This document shows, one piece after another, positions 19,153-30,798 of a stretch of 64,000 bases of DNA (positions are counted from its first letter, which is position 1; every line of letters starts with the position of its first letter). Location of the stretch: the NCBI GenBank assembly GCA_948567375.1, contig OX419758.1, forward strand, positions 687,001 through 751,000. The letters are read 5' to 3'. The notes below the pieces were generated by a model that had not been told where the DNA came from, did not search any database, and worked only from the letters and a program-made list of their open reading frames with translations. Position numbers and translations under genes: made by a program. The DNA is from Lunularia cruciata (lineage: Eukaryota; Streptophyta; Marchantiopsida; Lunulariales; Lunulariaceae).

Positions 19153-21250
19153 AAGGATCGAAGTCTTGAGCCGACTTCGGATCACATTTCTGGCATGGAA
19201 CTGGAATGTAAGTTTTCTAGGATTCATGATAGAAATCATCAAGAGTAAGTGTCTCGATGGACCCGAGGAAGAAGAGAAGAGAGGAAATCTGGCTCGGTGG
19301 ACAGAGTCGGATTGGAGACTTGTACTCGGGAAGGAAGTAGGCTCAGAGTAGGGAGCCACGTTCTTGGGGAAGGGAGAGATAGCTCAGGAGACTCAGGAGG
19401 TGAGAGACGCTTTCTTGTCAAAGAGAACGAAGAATGAGTATAAGGTTGAGAGTTACAAGGATCCAGTGAAGAGAGGGATCGTGAGTGCTCTCATGGCAAT
19501 TTTGAAGCCGGAGAGAACGACTTATGTGATGAAGCACCAAGCAGTGTTCTTCCATAAGTTGTGTGCAGGAGAACCTATAAATTGGGCAAGGTGCTTCCAT
19601 TGAAGGATGAGACAGATGGTGTGGAATTTGCGGGATAAATCGCCACCACACTACATCGTGCCGTTTGCAGCACATTTTTACCTTGGGTTGAATTTGCTCA
19701 ACTCGGCAGAGTGAAACAGAATGGTGTCTCACTTCCATCCCGACTTGAGAAGAGAAGTCGACATGGAGGAACAACAATACATTCTCCAAATCCGAAGCAC
19801 GGATGAATACTACATAAAGACGGGTAAGAGCGTGGAGATAGAAGCAAGCACTCCAAAATCGAAGAAGAGAGGTTGGCAAGGAGGAGCCAAAGACAGCAAG
19901 AAACCATGGAAGATGCAGAGAAGTAACCCGAGGCGAAGTATGATGGTGATTGAGTCGGAAGATGAAGACTCAGGAGGAGAGGCCGAGCTCAAAATGGAAG
20001 ACTCGGAACATGAGAAGGAACCTGAGCTGACACTACAGAGCGGAGATATGAGCAGTGATAGTGAAGAAGGGGGAGAGATGACATCGGTGCCGGCGGCTGA
20101 CGAATACAAAGAAGAAGTGCAAGCCGAGTTGGAGGCCAAAGACAACACACAGTTGGAAGACAAAGTAACTGTGCCCGAGGAAAAGAAGATTGCAGTACAG
20201 CGAGGAGTTAGCTCAAGACGTAAGGCGCAGTGTGAAGCGGGGCCAAGTAAAGTGAAGGAAGAGGTAGGAGAAAGCTCGGGAAGCAAAGCATCAATCCCGA
20301 TACAAAGACTACAGCGGAGAAGGCGAGTATCAGGTGAAGAAGAGGTAAGGAAGGAGATTTCTATGCATGAAGAAGTAGGTGCAAGAACGGGAGTGGAGTA
20401 CCTGCAGAGAATTGTGTGCCCATTGTTGGTGAAGTTGGAGCACAAGAAGAGGGAGATGCAATCGACTTGTCTAGAAGTGAAAACTGTTTTGCAGGTCTTA
20501 TCGAGATTAGAAGAAGAGAACTCGGAGTTGAAGAGAAGTATAACCCGAGGTGAGGAGGAAAGAGAAGTACTGCAAGCGGAGGCAGTAGAGAGAAGTCAGG
20601 TAATTGAAGACCTAAAGAGAGAAGTAAGCTATCAAGAGGAACTTGTGAGGAAGAGTGACATAGCCAGGGAGAGACAAGTAGCTGAGTACAAGATCTTGAA
20701 GCAGCAGTTTGCTGATTCAAGAGTAGAAATTATCCATGCTATGGCAAGGGTAGCAAAGAAAGAGCAGGAGCTCGATAGATTGATGGAGAGTATGGAAGAG
20801 AAGAAGCAACTCTGGCAAAGAGAGTTGGCTGCACGGTATAGGGAAGAAGAGAGATTACGAGAGTTACTTTGTAGTCAGGAGGAGAGAGTGCCACAGAAGG
20901 AGAAGGAGAAGGAGACGGTTAAAGCCGAGTTTGAAACAGAGTTGGCGATTTATAGAGAGGACTGGCTTGCAGATCAAGAGCGAGAAAGGAAGATGCGATT
21001 GGAGCCATTGAAGGAGATTGTCCTCAGGATGAATGCAATGTTGAGTACAGAGGCCAATGTTTGAATTGAAGAAGCAAGACTTCACAAGTTGAAGTTGTTG
21101 GTGCAGAAGACGAGGCAAAGACAGGTGAAAGACACCGAGATGAATGCTTTGTTGATCAAATTAAGAACTCGTGTAGATAGGAAGATATTAGAAGTAGAAG
21201 ACAATATTTCAATTTGACTAGACTTAGTGAAGATCGAGATAGAGAAGCTT
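19153..21250 (+). CDS. Remainder of the family A coiled-coil protein
   Basis: After the C insertion the family A frame continues. Residues such as LAWNWNVSFLGFMIEII, the segment from KPERTTYVMKHQAVFFHKL to INWARCF, and FAAHFYLGLNLL match the copy at 54940-56562. From about 19900 the protein is acidic and rich in Glu, Ser and Asp. From about 20400 to 21230 it is a long coiled coil of Lys/Glu-rich heptads (LKREVSYQEELVRKSDIARE and similar). There is no enzyme motif. The middle part recalls plant transposon-associated proteins of unknown function, but I cannot verify this. Broken in a few places; treated as a fossil. Confidence 0.7.
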
Positions 21251-21629
21251 CGGAAGGACGTTAGAGCAAAACCCAAAGTAGATAACATAGGAGTACAAAT
21301 GTCTTTGGAGTTACCATCAGAGACATTAGAGAAGAGTGGGTCGGGAGATAATGAGTTAGATAGATTACCCACTAGTGCAATTTCAGATCAGGAAAGAGAA
21401 TTGCTGGAATTGGTAGATGAAGTAGGAGATCTGAAACCCGAGGAAAAAATGATAGGAAGTAAGATTACTTCGGGTTCGGGTTTGAAAGCCAAAGAAGAAG
21501 TAGATATCAGATCGGAGTAGTAACAGTTTTGAGATTTGAAGAGGCAGATATGAAGAGGTGCATTGTCATTTTGGATCTGCAGGTTAGAAAAGTTGTTGTA
21601 GAACGGTATAGTTGTTAGAACTGTTGATT

Positions 21630-21660
21630 GTTTCACTATTTAAGAGTGGCATTCGCAGTC
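21630..21660 (+). promoter_or_regulatory. TATA-like box conserved in family A elements
   Basis: TTCACTATTTAAGAGTGGCA lies about 670 bp before the 3' end. The same box occurs at 40795-40815, on the minus strand near 53815-53830, and in worn form near 50680, 51365 and 62150. Conservation while the flanks drift suggests the promoter of the element, placed as in a U3-R-U5 LTR. Confidence 0.55.
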
Positions 21661-22312
21661 AAATGTTGTTCAGTACTCAAAATTCTTGAGAATAGATAAA
21701 GCGAAGTGCTGTGAAGTAGTGCTCGTCGCTTGAGCTTGATTCCAAGTATCAACTTTGTGTCTGTGGTTGTGAGTGTTTGGAGAAATTTGAAGTGCAAGTC
21801 AATGTGCTTGTTGGATGTTGGATTCCACAGCCTTGATCTTCATTCTGTGTGTTTGATCTTGAGTGAAGTGCAATCAAAGCAATGCCTTGACAGATCTGAG
21901 AGGAATTGTAGTGTTGGTAGTATTCTGCATTTGTGAGTGCAGTGTGAGGTTGATGTGAAGCAATTTTGATCGAGGAAGTTGTGCCTTCAGTGGAGGGGTG
22001 GAACACAATTTTGAGGTGAAATCGTTTTGCAGTGAAGTGCCGTTTTTGGGAGAGCCTAAATCATCACAATCAAGATTGTTTGGAAAGATTTGATGGAGTT
22101 GTGATTATGGAGTGTTAATTTGTGACAAGACTGCAAATCAGTGCTTGTTACTCTCTTCTGGGTGTGGTTTCTACTTGAGAGATTAAAGACTCAACCAAGA
22201 AGAACTAAATTGTTACTTTGCTTTGTATTTGACCAATTTTGACTCGTATCTCTACGGGAACGAACTTTACTTACCCGATTACCGCAAAAGTGATATTTGC
22301 CGGGTTGTCACA

Positions 22313-24100
22313 TTGACATCTGCACTTATTTTGAGGAGACCAATCAAAGGATGACCATTTCAGGTTCATGCTGATTGGAATATGTTGGAGCTTGGAGTAG
22401 TGCTCACCCAGCATGATGATGAGGAGAAGGAGTTTGTGGTGGCCTATGGTAGTTGCTCCAACAATTCAGCAGAGGTGATGTATAGTTTATATAAGGGAGA
22501 GTGCTTGGCAGCAATTTGAGCAATAGCACATTTTTGATGTTGCACATTTTCAATGTTACCTATTTGGTAACCCCTTCACTCTCATCATTGATCATCAGCT
22601 GTTGAAGTGGTTGATGGAGTCCAACAAGCTTTTAGGGAAGCTTGCACAATGGACTCTGATTTTATAGGAGTATGATTTCATGGTTGTTCATAGACCTAAA
22701 GTGTTGAACTGTGATGCAGATGGGTTGAGTAGAAACCCATGTCCCAACCATCAAGATTAGATCAGAGCACATTGGCATGGTGAGACAGATGAGGAGATGG
22801 TGCCAGGTTGGCATGCATCTGCCTTATTATGTATATTTTTTGAGACTTTGGTGGTATCTCGCTCAACACATACATGAGGAGTTATTGAGGTCACAAATCT
22901 AGAGAGTAAAGATATTGGTATAGTTCAGCACAACATTCATGACGATGTCTTAGTGATGGGCTATCTTTGCACTGGTGTTGTGGATGGCACAGTTGGGGCT
23001 GGCACAATTGGGGCCAAGGAAAGAGACCGTATTCTTTACCAAGCCAGACGGTTCAAATTGGAGGGTAGACAATTGTAGGTAAAGTTTTGCATGTATGGGA
23101 GGATGGTAGAGTAAGAGTAGTACCACTTCCATCTGAGATACTACACTTGGCCCGTCATGCTCATCAGGAGCTAGGATATTTTGGAGTAAAGCATACATAT
23201 AGCTTACTCTAGAGTCACTATTGGTGGTGCAATATGGAGACCAAGGTGCAGCAATTTGTTGCCAGATGTGTGGTTTGTGACTGAGTTAGAGCATCATTCA
23301 ATGCTGCTACACCAAAGTTACACCCATTACCTATCATGGGATTGGGTTACCGTTGGAGTTTGGACTTTGTTGGACCTTTACCATTGATTGTAAGACATCA
23401 TCGGTATGTTTTGGTGATGATTGAGCATTTCTCTAAGTGGATTGAGAAGGTGGCACTTCTTGACAAGTCCAGTGAAGGGACAACTTACCCGTTCTTGGAT
23501 CAAATTCTTAGTCATTTTGGTACACCAGTTGAGGTTTTGACTGATCAAGGTACAGAGTTCTTGGGGGAGTTTCAAGTCTTGTGTGACAAGGCTTTGATTG
23601 ATCATCATACTAAATCTCAAGATCACCCTGAGGCAGATTGCTTAGTAGAGAAAGTGGTTTAGACGGTGAAGAGAGGATTGCAAAAGTATGGTTTGCAGAG
23701 AGGCCACTTGGGAGATTGGAATCTCCAGTTACCTTGGTTGGCCATGGGCTATTGGTTCAGCCGGCAAGCCTCCTTAGCATCCTTCTCTCCTTACTTTCTA
23801 CTCTATGGATGAGATCCAGATTTATCAGAGGCCATTTGTCGAGATGCTATTGTAGTTTTGGACTTGGATGATCCAGATGTATAGATGAGCGCATGTTCTC
23901 AATGGGCAGAGATCTTTCAGAGAGTGATGCCGATGGCCTTTGAGAACTTGGTACTTGCTCAGCATAAAGATACCTTACGCTATGCTACCATTTGAGGAGG
24001 AGGTTATAGATCCTTGATCCATTGATTTCATCCATGTGACTATGTATATCTACAATAGACAACACCGATGACACTTGATGATTTGACAGGCCGCACTATC
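22313..24100 (+). pseudogene. Worn RNase H and integrase of the older C copy
   Basis: It aligns with 9544-11433 of the good C copy. Traces seen include the RNase H start (after 22380), the integrase zinc region (about 23150-23290), MGLGYRWSLDFVGPLP and LTDQGTEFLGEFQ (23336-23580). Heavily broken. Confidence 0.8.
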
Positions 24101-24183
24101 TTGAGAGTGCATGAGGTTTTGTCAAGTGGAGTCCTTGTGTTGGAAGGACATGATGGTATTGTTTGGAAAGATAATGTGCGCAA

Positions 24184-24400
24184 TTGTGCACCATGCCACC
24201 TCCCAAACATGATGGTACTATGGACCCAAGCTTGGCACTTGTACGTGCAGGCTTGAGTTTTATACTATGTGGCTCTTCTAGTGGAGCTACTACTATGTTG
24301 GTGTGTGATAGATGTTTGAGAGGATGGCATATGGCATGTATGACTCCTCCCCTCACGGTGGTTCCTCAAGGATAGTGGTTATGTCCTAGATATACTTGAC
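24184..24400 (+). pseudogene. PHD finger of the older C copy
   Basis: ILCGSSSGATTMLVCDRCLR followed by GWHMACMTPPLTVVPQG matches the finger at 9401-9628, including most zinc ligands. It shows that the finger was in the family before the two copies parted. Confidence 0.8.
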
Positions 24401-24560
24401 CTATAGCTAGTTCATTCTTCATATGGTATAGATTGCAAACAAGCAACTAAAGATGGAGCACCATAGCACCTGGCCTTTTGATCTTTGCCCATCATAGGGT
24501 TTACCATATACTTGGAGTAGATGGCTATTTGGAGTTAGAGGGACCTAACCGCTAGCTAAG

Positions 24561-25231
24561 GGTGCAATTGTGGCACTTTAGAGTCTATATATGACTTATG
24601 AGTGAGTTTTGCTTCTATAGTGTATGATGTTGACAGCAATGTATGTTGTGTAGCAATGTATAAACACAAAATAGTTGTCACACCATTTGTAGTGTCACAT
24701 CTAGATTGCTCAAACACTAGAGTTATAATGATAGTAGTCATAGGTATCTCAATACTTTCCTATAGACAACTTTCCAACTGTCTGATTTTGTGTTTGGGGT
24801 ACTGACTTCATGGTGGGGCCCATTGTCACTTTGCACCGTTTGCACTGCCAAGTGTGCCATTGGTGTGACCATTAGGGTTCTAGATCTAGCTCGAGTCCAG
24901 GGGTATACTTTTAAATTGCAACTCTAGAGAGCTCACTTCTCTGATGTTGAGCCTTTGAGTTCCTGGCTATGGTGGACAGAGGCCGGCGAGCGTCACCTGG
25001 ATTCTCTTAGCTAGAGTGGATGTGCCTTGATTGTAATCAATACCCAATTGTTGGTATTTTATAGCATGATAGATTAAGTATTGATTTGAGTTGAGTTGAA
25101 TCAAGAGTTGTAAACAATCTGATTATTGTGGCAATTTAAAATCTATGTATGACTTATGTGTGAGTTGTGCTTTTATAGTGTATGATGTTGACAGCAATGT
25201 ATGTTGTATAGCAATGTATATACGCATGACA
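24561..25231 (+). repeat. 3' LTR region of the older C copy
   Basis: Block (24561-24665), core (about 24675-25126, holding the GAGGCCGGCGAGCGTCACC landmark) and block again (25127-25231). This is the same asymmetric order as at the 3' end of element C. Confidence 0.8.
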
Positions 25232-25339
25232 CAAATGTCATTGTTGTTGATGTGGTTGCTTGTCTCACGTGGGCATCCCAAATGGTCCAATCATAGTCCT
25301 TGTGCATCCTTCCCACATCTGTCTTTACCCCTTGCGACG
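25232..25339. other. Short unassigned joint between two C pieces
   Basis: These 108 bp match nothing else I can see in the window. They separate the 3' end of one C copy from an inverted 5' piece of another. Confidence 0.4.
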
Positions 25340-27292
25340 TAAAGACACACCAAGTGCACTCTCAACTAAATCAACTCTTGTATCAAACTCCAATTCAGAG
25401 TCAATCTCCTCCCTCACTAGGACCTGAGATACAAGCTGATACCAAGTTTCACTCCGAGTAAACCCACTACGTACTGTAGGGCTAACTCCTCTAGAATCCC
25501 CAAAGAACTTTGTTGTGACCAAGTAACCGCAATAGCAAACCCAAACCACCAACTGCAACCGCAAGTCACAATTGCAAGTACCCCACCAAGTGCCAACACC
25601 ACCATGTGCCAATACCACCAAGTGCTAATACCACCTAAGCACCACCCACTAATGTAACTCTAATCAAGCTAACTACACTAGGAGAAAGGCAATATGTAAC
25701 CTGCCATCATAATACCCACTCTCACGGTCTGCATGTCATCACTTCCTGCCTCACCGAAGAGAAACAAAGGTAGTCTGATTGGTCATCACTCCAGCCTCAC
25801 TACCAAGAGCACACCAAAGCACCAATGCTCAAAAGTCAGGGCACCTCAAACAAACATGGTGCACAAACAGGAAACAGAGAATGGAGGGGGTCCAATCACA
25901 AGAAATCTAAACAAAAACCCTCCATCTCATAACACAACATGGGACTGACTCTGCCACCATTTGGCATTTGACATAAGAGAAGTCTGTATCCAAGTCCTAA
26001 GCTACCAAGATCACCAAGAATGAGATCAAACTGCCTCTCCTAGCTAAAGTTACATGTGTATAGATAATAGTGGCACAATCGCTAGGACAACAAGTGAGGG
26101 TGGACCAGTTGGCTAGGGCACCAGTCTAGGAGCAAGAGATCTAGGGGTCAAACCCTATTGCACACAATCTAGCAGGATGGGCAAATTTTGCCAACCAATG
26201 ACCAAGATCTACTCTAAACTAGCTAGCCTCACGCCAGCAAGCTGGCTTGTTGGCCCTTCTAGACCTTCGTAGCCTCTCATAGCCCATAGCCCTATGCCTT
26301 GAAGCCTCTTAACGCCCAAATGAGGCCTTTCTTCTTGCCACTTCAAACCTCCTACAAAATTGGCAAAACTTCTCCAAATCTGCAAAAGTCCTCCAAATCT
26401 AGCCAAAATCTGATGTAAAATCCAGCAAAAATCTGACATAAACCCTAAAGTTGGTCATCTGCCAAATCCCCCGCTAACTTTCCACTTGAGCCAAATTGAC
26501 AACATGGGTTTTTCCAAATCAGAAATTCATGAGAATAGCTTCACAACTCCACATTCAATTTGACTTTCTAAGGCCAACTCGTAGCAAATTGGTCCTTCCT
26601 TCACCTCTTGAGCTCAAAATCACAACCATTGCTCAAAATTTGCTCTTTCTTTGCTCAAAATTTGGCCAGCGCTTCCACACACCGTCTGCCTTACTGCCAA
26701 ATCTACATCAATTGAATGAGCTTTTGCACACTAGGGAAACACCGAACTTGAATCTAACTACCAACGATTCACCGAGCTTGGAGATACCACCAACACTCAA
26801 AGTTCTTGCACCCGATTTCCCCTTGAGTTCACTTCTTTGATGTAATCAGATTGCTTACCACTCTCAACTCATCTCAACTCAAATCAATACTTGATCTGTC
26901 ACTCTATAAACTGCCAACAATTGGGCACTGATTACAGTCAAGTCACACCCACTCAAGCATAGAGAATCGAGGTGACGCTTGCCGGCCTCTTTCCACCATA
27001 ACCAAGAACTCAAAGGCTCAACATCATAGAAGTGAGCTCTCTAGAGCTACACTTCAAAATTATACCCCCTAGACTCAAGCTAGGTCTGAACCCTAACAGT
27101 CCCGTTGATGGCACACTCGACGGCGTGAACGGTGCAAAGTGATGGTGGGCCCCACCATGAAGTCAGTACCCCAAACACAAAATCTGACCATTGGAAAGTA
27201 GTCTTTGAGAAACTACTGAGATAACTCTAACTACTATCACTAGAACTCTAGTGTTTGAGCAATGTAGATGCAACACTACAAATGACATGACA
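25340..27292 (-). mobile_element. 5' piece of another family C element (LTR, leader, gag start)
   Basis: In minus orientation: LTR core (about 26830-27292, ending at TGTCATGTC in the sense direction), leader with the tRNA-like patch and hairpin, and the first part of gag (KFFGDSRGVSPTVRSGFTRS) up to 25340, where it is cut. It lacks the D solo LTR found in the other copy and so shows the empty site. Worn and partial. Confidence 0.85.
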
Positions 27293-27299
27293 TCAAGCA

Positions 27300-27620
27300 A
27301 AGGGGTATATTTTTGAAATGCGGCTCTAGAGAGTTCACTTCTTTGATGTTAAGCCTTAGAGTTCTTGGCTATCGTGGATAAAGGCCAACAAGCATCACCT
27401 TAAATCTCTTAGCTAGAGTTGGTGTGGCTTGATTGTAATCAGTGCCCGATTGTTGGCAAATTGTTGAGTGGAGGATTGAGTTCAAATTTGATTTAAGTAG
27501 AAGAGTGGACTGATTATTGTGGCACTTTACAGTTCATGTATGACTTATGTGTGAGTTGTACTTCTACTGTATGATATTGACAACAATGTATGTTGTGTAG
27601 TGATGTATATATGCAAGATA
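27300..27620 (+). repeat. Partial C LTR (3' end), inverted next to the previous piece
   Basis: It starts in mid-LTR (AGGGGTATAT) and runs through the landmark region to the terminal block, ending near GCAAGATA at 27620. It points the other way from 25340-27292, so two LTR ends meet head to head. Confidence 0.75.
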
Positions 27621-29994
27621 TCATTTTTATTTTTATTCTATTATATTTTCTCTTTTTGGTTGGAAATTTTTGTTCAATATTTTATTCATTTGTTATTTTG
27701 ATGTTTCTAGAAGTTGAGTTTGGGGGTTGAGAGTGAGATCTCAATTTTTTAAATTCAATGAAGTGGTCATAGGGTAATAAGAGGTACCATTTGTAATCGT
27801 GATTGACTTTAAGTGTGGAGCCAAATTAAGAGGAGGAGGGGATCTGGTTTGGTCATAGATAGGCTCCTCTCACATCTTCCATTTGTTTTCTTTTCTATTC
27901 TGTATCCTTATTTTCTTTTCTCTTTTTGGTTGGAAAATTTTGTTCAGTATGTTCAGTCTTTTATCCATATGTTATTCTTTGTACTTTTGTGAGGGAATAT
28001 TTTAAATATAATATCTTATTACACCTTATTTTTGTTCTTTGGCATGGAGATTTAGTTAGAGGGATCATCATAGGTGATACTTCTCATTTTACAACCCATA
28101 CCTTTAACATGCAATGAAGGAGTAGATTTTTCCATTGACTCTTTTAATCACATATTTACAATTGATCAGGTTTGTCTAGATGGAGTCACTTCATTCCTCA
28201 TATTACATACTTTACCCATATCAACTGAAAATTTCACATGGATTGATTTTCCTATGAAGGATCCCATATCTATTGTTATACCTATTCTTGATCTTTCTAC
28301 CATAGCCCCTCATTTAGCTCTACCAACCCACCACCACAAGATTATATTCTTTTGCTTGGATCCTTAACATCACCTCATCAATGACTCATATAATCTTGTT
28401 CAAATTATTTGTGTATAAGGATTGCCTTAACATGATATGGAGAGATCTAGAGGTCTTTAGATGAATCTGGAGTACACTTCTCTCCCATATCTCCCCCTTG
28501 ATTGAATGACTTCCACTTTATGTCTAGAAGTTTACTATGGTACTTTGCATACATTAGGTTCACCACATCCAAAAATTTTAGGGCTGCTAAACCAATGTGC
28601 TTGTGAATTTCCATATGACACACATGTCATACCTATTCTACTGTGAGCTTTATAGAAAGAGAGCGCACTAGAATTGATTATATCATCCAACTTACAATTG
28701 TATAGACCCCACAATCTACATGGTCCCAAAAAAAATTTGAGTGATGGTTGCATCCACCAAGAGCACCTCCTTGGTGAATGGGAGTAGATATGCTGACCTT
28801 TGCAGATAGCCAATGCATTCTATTTGATATGGTGGTTGCAAATCCCCTATGAGCAAAGGCAGTTGCACAAGTAAGCATTCAGTAGTAGCAGGCATTTGCA
28901 CAAGTAAGCATTCAGTAGTAGCGAGCAGTATTGATCATTCACAACATTGGGAAGGAATACTATTAGACATCATTTAACCTTCAATACCTTTTGTACTCTT
29001 GGCTGTAGATATTTGTTTGTATCTTGATCTCCAATTTGATCATTTCCTTATAGAGAAAACATGAGGTCTCTTGTAGAGGAGAGAAGCTATGGTTGTCTAT
29101 TTATCTATTATGGAAACATTATTTTTAAATCTGTATCAAAGAAAACATTTTAAAATGTTTGCTTGTGTTTTACAACATTTTTAATACTTTTGTTTACTAT
29201 TAATAGGTTGATAAGATCACAAGTGTTGACATGGAGCACATCACTTTGTTGTTGATGTCAATTCAACTTTATTGTGATCTGTTATTTCATTCATCTATAG
29301 TGTGACCTGTTGTGGGAATTCATCTATATTTGAATTTATCATGGAAAAAAAAGGAGGATAAGAAAAGGAACATTTTGGTTCTATGTTTAAATGGGCCCAA
29401 TTCAAGGGGCCATTGAATGATATATATGATCAACTACTCTTTGGGGAAATCTCTGATTAAAATATATTTTATCTCTCATTATTTCCATTAAATAAAAATA
29501 TCATCTTTTTAATATGGTTTACTTTAGAACACATTTTGAAAAATCTTAGAACATTGTATTTCTAAATGTAACATTTCAATATGGACCATACTCCCCTTAT
29601 ATTTTGTAGATAGAGAGTCTAAGTCAGTTTGCAATACTTGTGAGGCTTTACAGACGGAGTCTAATCAAGTTTAGGACCCACCTCCACGACTATCAAATAT
29701 ATAAAATATCCCAGGATTTATATCTACATCACAGCGTTCGGTAATAAATGACGTGTTTCTTGCCCCTTAGTTTTGCTTTGGGGAAGCAATTTTGCATGGG
29801 GTTTTAGCCCTTTCTTTTTTGGGCTTGTGCTCGTTACCCACCTTTGCATTTTTGGTGTTAAGACATTATTTTTTCGTTGGGCTGTACCAATTGGCTCGGT
29901 TCAAAGAATGTATAGAGTTATAAGTTTCTTCGGATACTTTTTTACACTGGCTGTACTTGTGTGAGTGGTATTTTGTATGTACCTTCTATACCTT
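27621..29994. other. AT-rich intergenic DNA without a recognised gene
   Basis: A 60-bp T-rich phrase (TTTCTCTTTTTGGTTGGAAA...TTTGTTCA) occurs at about 27648 and again at about 27918. Short frames at 28074-28367 (plus) and 28535-28901 (minus) show no domain I can name. A 25-bp phrase (TTGCACAAGTAAGCATTCAG with AGTAG) is tandemly repeated at 28863-28918. The rest is unremarkable. Confidence 0.4.
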
Positions 29995-30268
29995 GACAAC
30001 AGCATGGCTTGCAAACACGGAGCAGCTGCCTCCAACAGACTGTTCGCATCACGTGGTATCGAGGGTTTCTGCCATGGTTGGTTATCTTTGTTATCTCGGA
30101 CACTTTTCTAGGTTGACTATTCTAATGGCACGTTGTATTCTGTATTACCATAAATCTATTGACAAAAGCATGGCTTGCAGACACGGAGCCGCTGCTACCG
30201 ACGGACTCTTCGCCTCACTTGGTAACAAGCGTGCTATTATTATCTGCCTGAAGTTGTATCTTAGCTGA
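29995..30268 (+). repeat. Direct repeat (period 166 bp) with two matching short frames
   Basis: Copies begin at 29995 and 30161. Each holds an ATG frame with a shared start: MACKHGAAASNRLFASRG (30004-30111, 35 codons plus stop) and MACRHGAAATDGLFASLG (30170-30268, 32 codons plus stop). About half of the differences within the shared 18 codons are silent. The frames may be chance products of a duplicated non-coding stretch or relics of a repeated exon. No family is recognised. Confidence 0.4.
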
Positions 30269-30605
30269 ACAATACTTCACCACAATGGCAAATGGATATC
30301 CCTTTTCGCTCTAGCGTCCTTCACATTATGAGAATCATTTCTCATTATATTTCTCACATCTATTATCACCTCTAATATATCTAGTCCTCTCATCAAGGTC
30401 TTGTCTTGGTTTGGTACCCGCCCATTTGTTTGGAATTTCAGTTCCTCATCTCAATTATTGTTGAAGTTGTTTTTAAACTAGCATCTTTTATACTGTATTA
30501 ATAGCCCACTTCATACGTGCTCTCCCTTCCAATCCCATGCCATCGGATTCTAGCACATGGGTTCGTTTGAAAAAAAATGAAAGCTACGTAGTAATCATCG
30601 ATACA

Positions 30606-30676
30606 ATTGGGGCTTAGCCCCATTTTACCTATTTTGTCTCACTCTTGTAAGGCTTGACGGGGTCTTCCCATGTACG
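30606..30676 (+). repeat. Dispersed motif ATTGGGGCTTAGCC, copy 1
   Basis: About 70-75 bp shared with 31505-31585 and 32331-32404: ATTGGGGCTTAGCC(C/T)CAT, then GTCT, then CTTGAC(G/A)GG and CTTCCCAT. All three copies point towards the terpene synthase gene. Confidence 0.65.
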
Positions 30677-30798
30677 TGGTCGTCCTTTTCTCCCGAAAGG
30701 AGATAAATGTGTCAAGGAATATTGTAAGGGTTGACGGGGTCTTCCCATGTACGCGGTCGTCCTTTTCTCCCGAAAGGAGATAAATGTGTCAAGGAATA
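30645..30798. repeat. Nearly perfect 77-bp tandem duplication
   Basis: Units 30645-30721 and 30722-30798 differ at only a few positions (GGCTTGACGG against GGGTTGACGG, TACGTGG against TACGCGG), so the duplication is recent. It overlaps the end of the dispersed motif copy 1. Confidence 0.85.

Larger units (their letters stand above)
7942..22312 (+). mobile_element. Family A element (3.8 kb own length), split by element C
   Basis: Ends are TGTGGTGCCCACA and GGGTTGTCACA, with a TTGAC duplication on both sides. After subtracting the C insertion and its 4-bp duplication the element is about 3.78 kb, the same as the copy at 53151-56930. It has no terminal direct repeats and no visible protease, reverse transcriptase or integrase. 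It carries a long reading frame (start near 8356, continuing from 19153 to about 21230) and, near its 3' end, a TATA-like CTATTTAAG box. TG...CA ends, 5-bp duplications and a promoter in the last fifth fit a very long solo LTR of a retrotransposon whose body is absent. A separate LTR-less element class is the alternative. It is broken by the insertion and by several other changes. Confidence 0.8.
7440..25231 (+). mobile_element. Older truncated copy of Gypsy family C (host of the nested stack)
   Basis: The copy starts inside reverse transcriptase (7440-7941), is interrupted by element A (7942-22312), and resumes at 22313 exactly where it broke off, with a duplicated TTGAC. After 22313 come RNase H, integrase (to about 24100), a PHD finger (about 24230-24400), and a 3' end made of a short block (24561-24665), an LTR core (about 24675-25126) and the block again (to 25231, ending GCATGACA). 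Everything 5' of reverse transcriptase, including the methyltransferase, is missing. It is heavily worn with many breaks, and many CG sites of the better C copy are TG or CA here. It is the oldest layer of the stack. Confidence 0.85.

Noticed and set aside
19721-21064. Host coiled-coil gene
   Set aside because: The frame is repeated in at least four other places in the window with element ends and target duplications, so it belongs to a mobile element.
28535-28901. Possible Copia-type coding remnant on the minus strand
   Set aside because: Short frames only; I could not see a catalytic motif of integrase, reverse transcriptase or protease.
28863-28923. Short tandem phrase considered as a CRISPR-like or satellite start
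   Set aside because: Only two copies and no spacer pattern; an ordinary local duplication.
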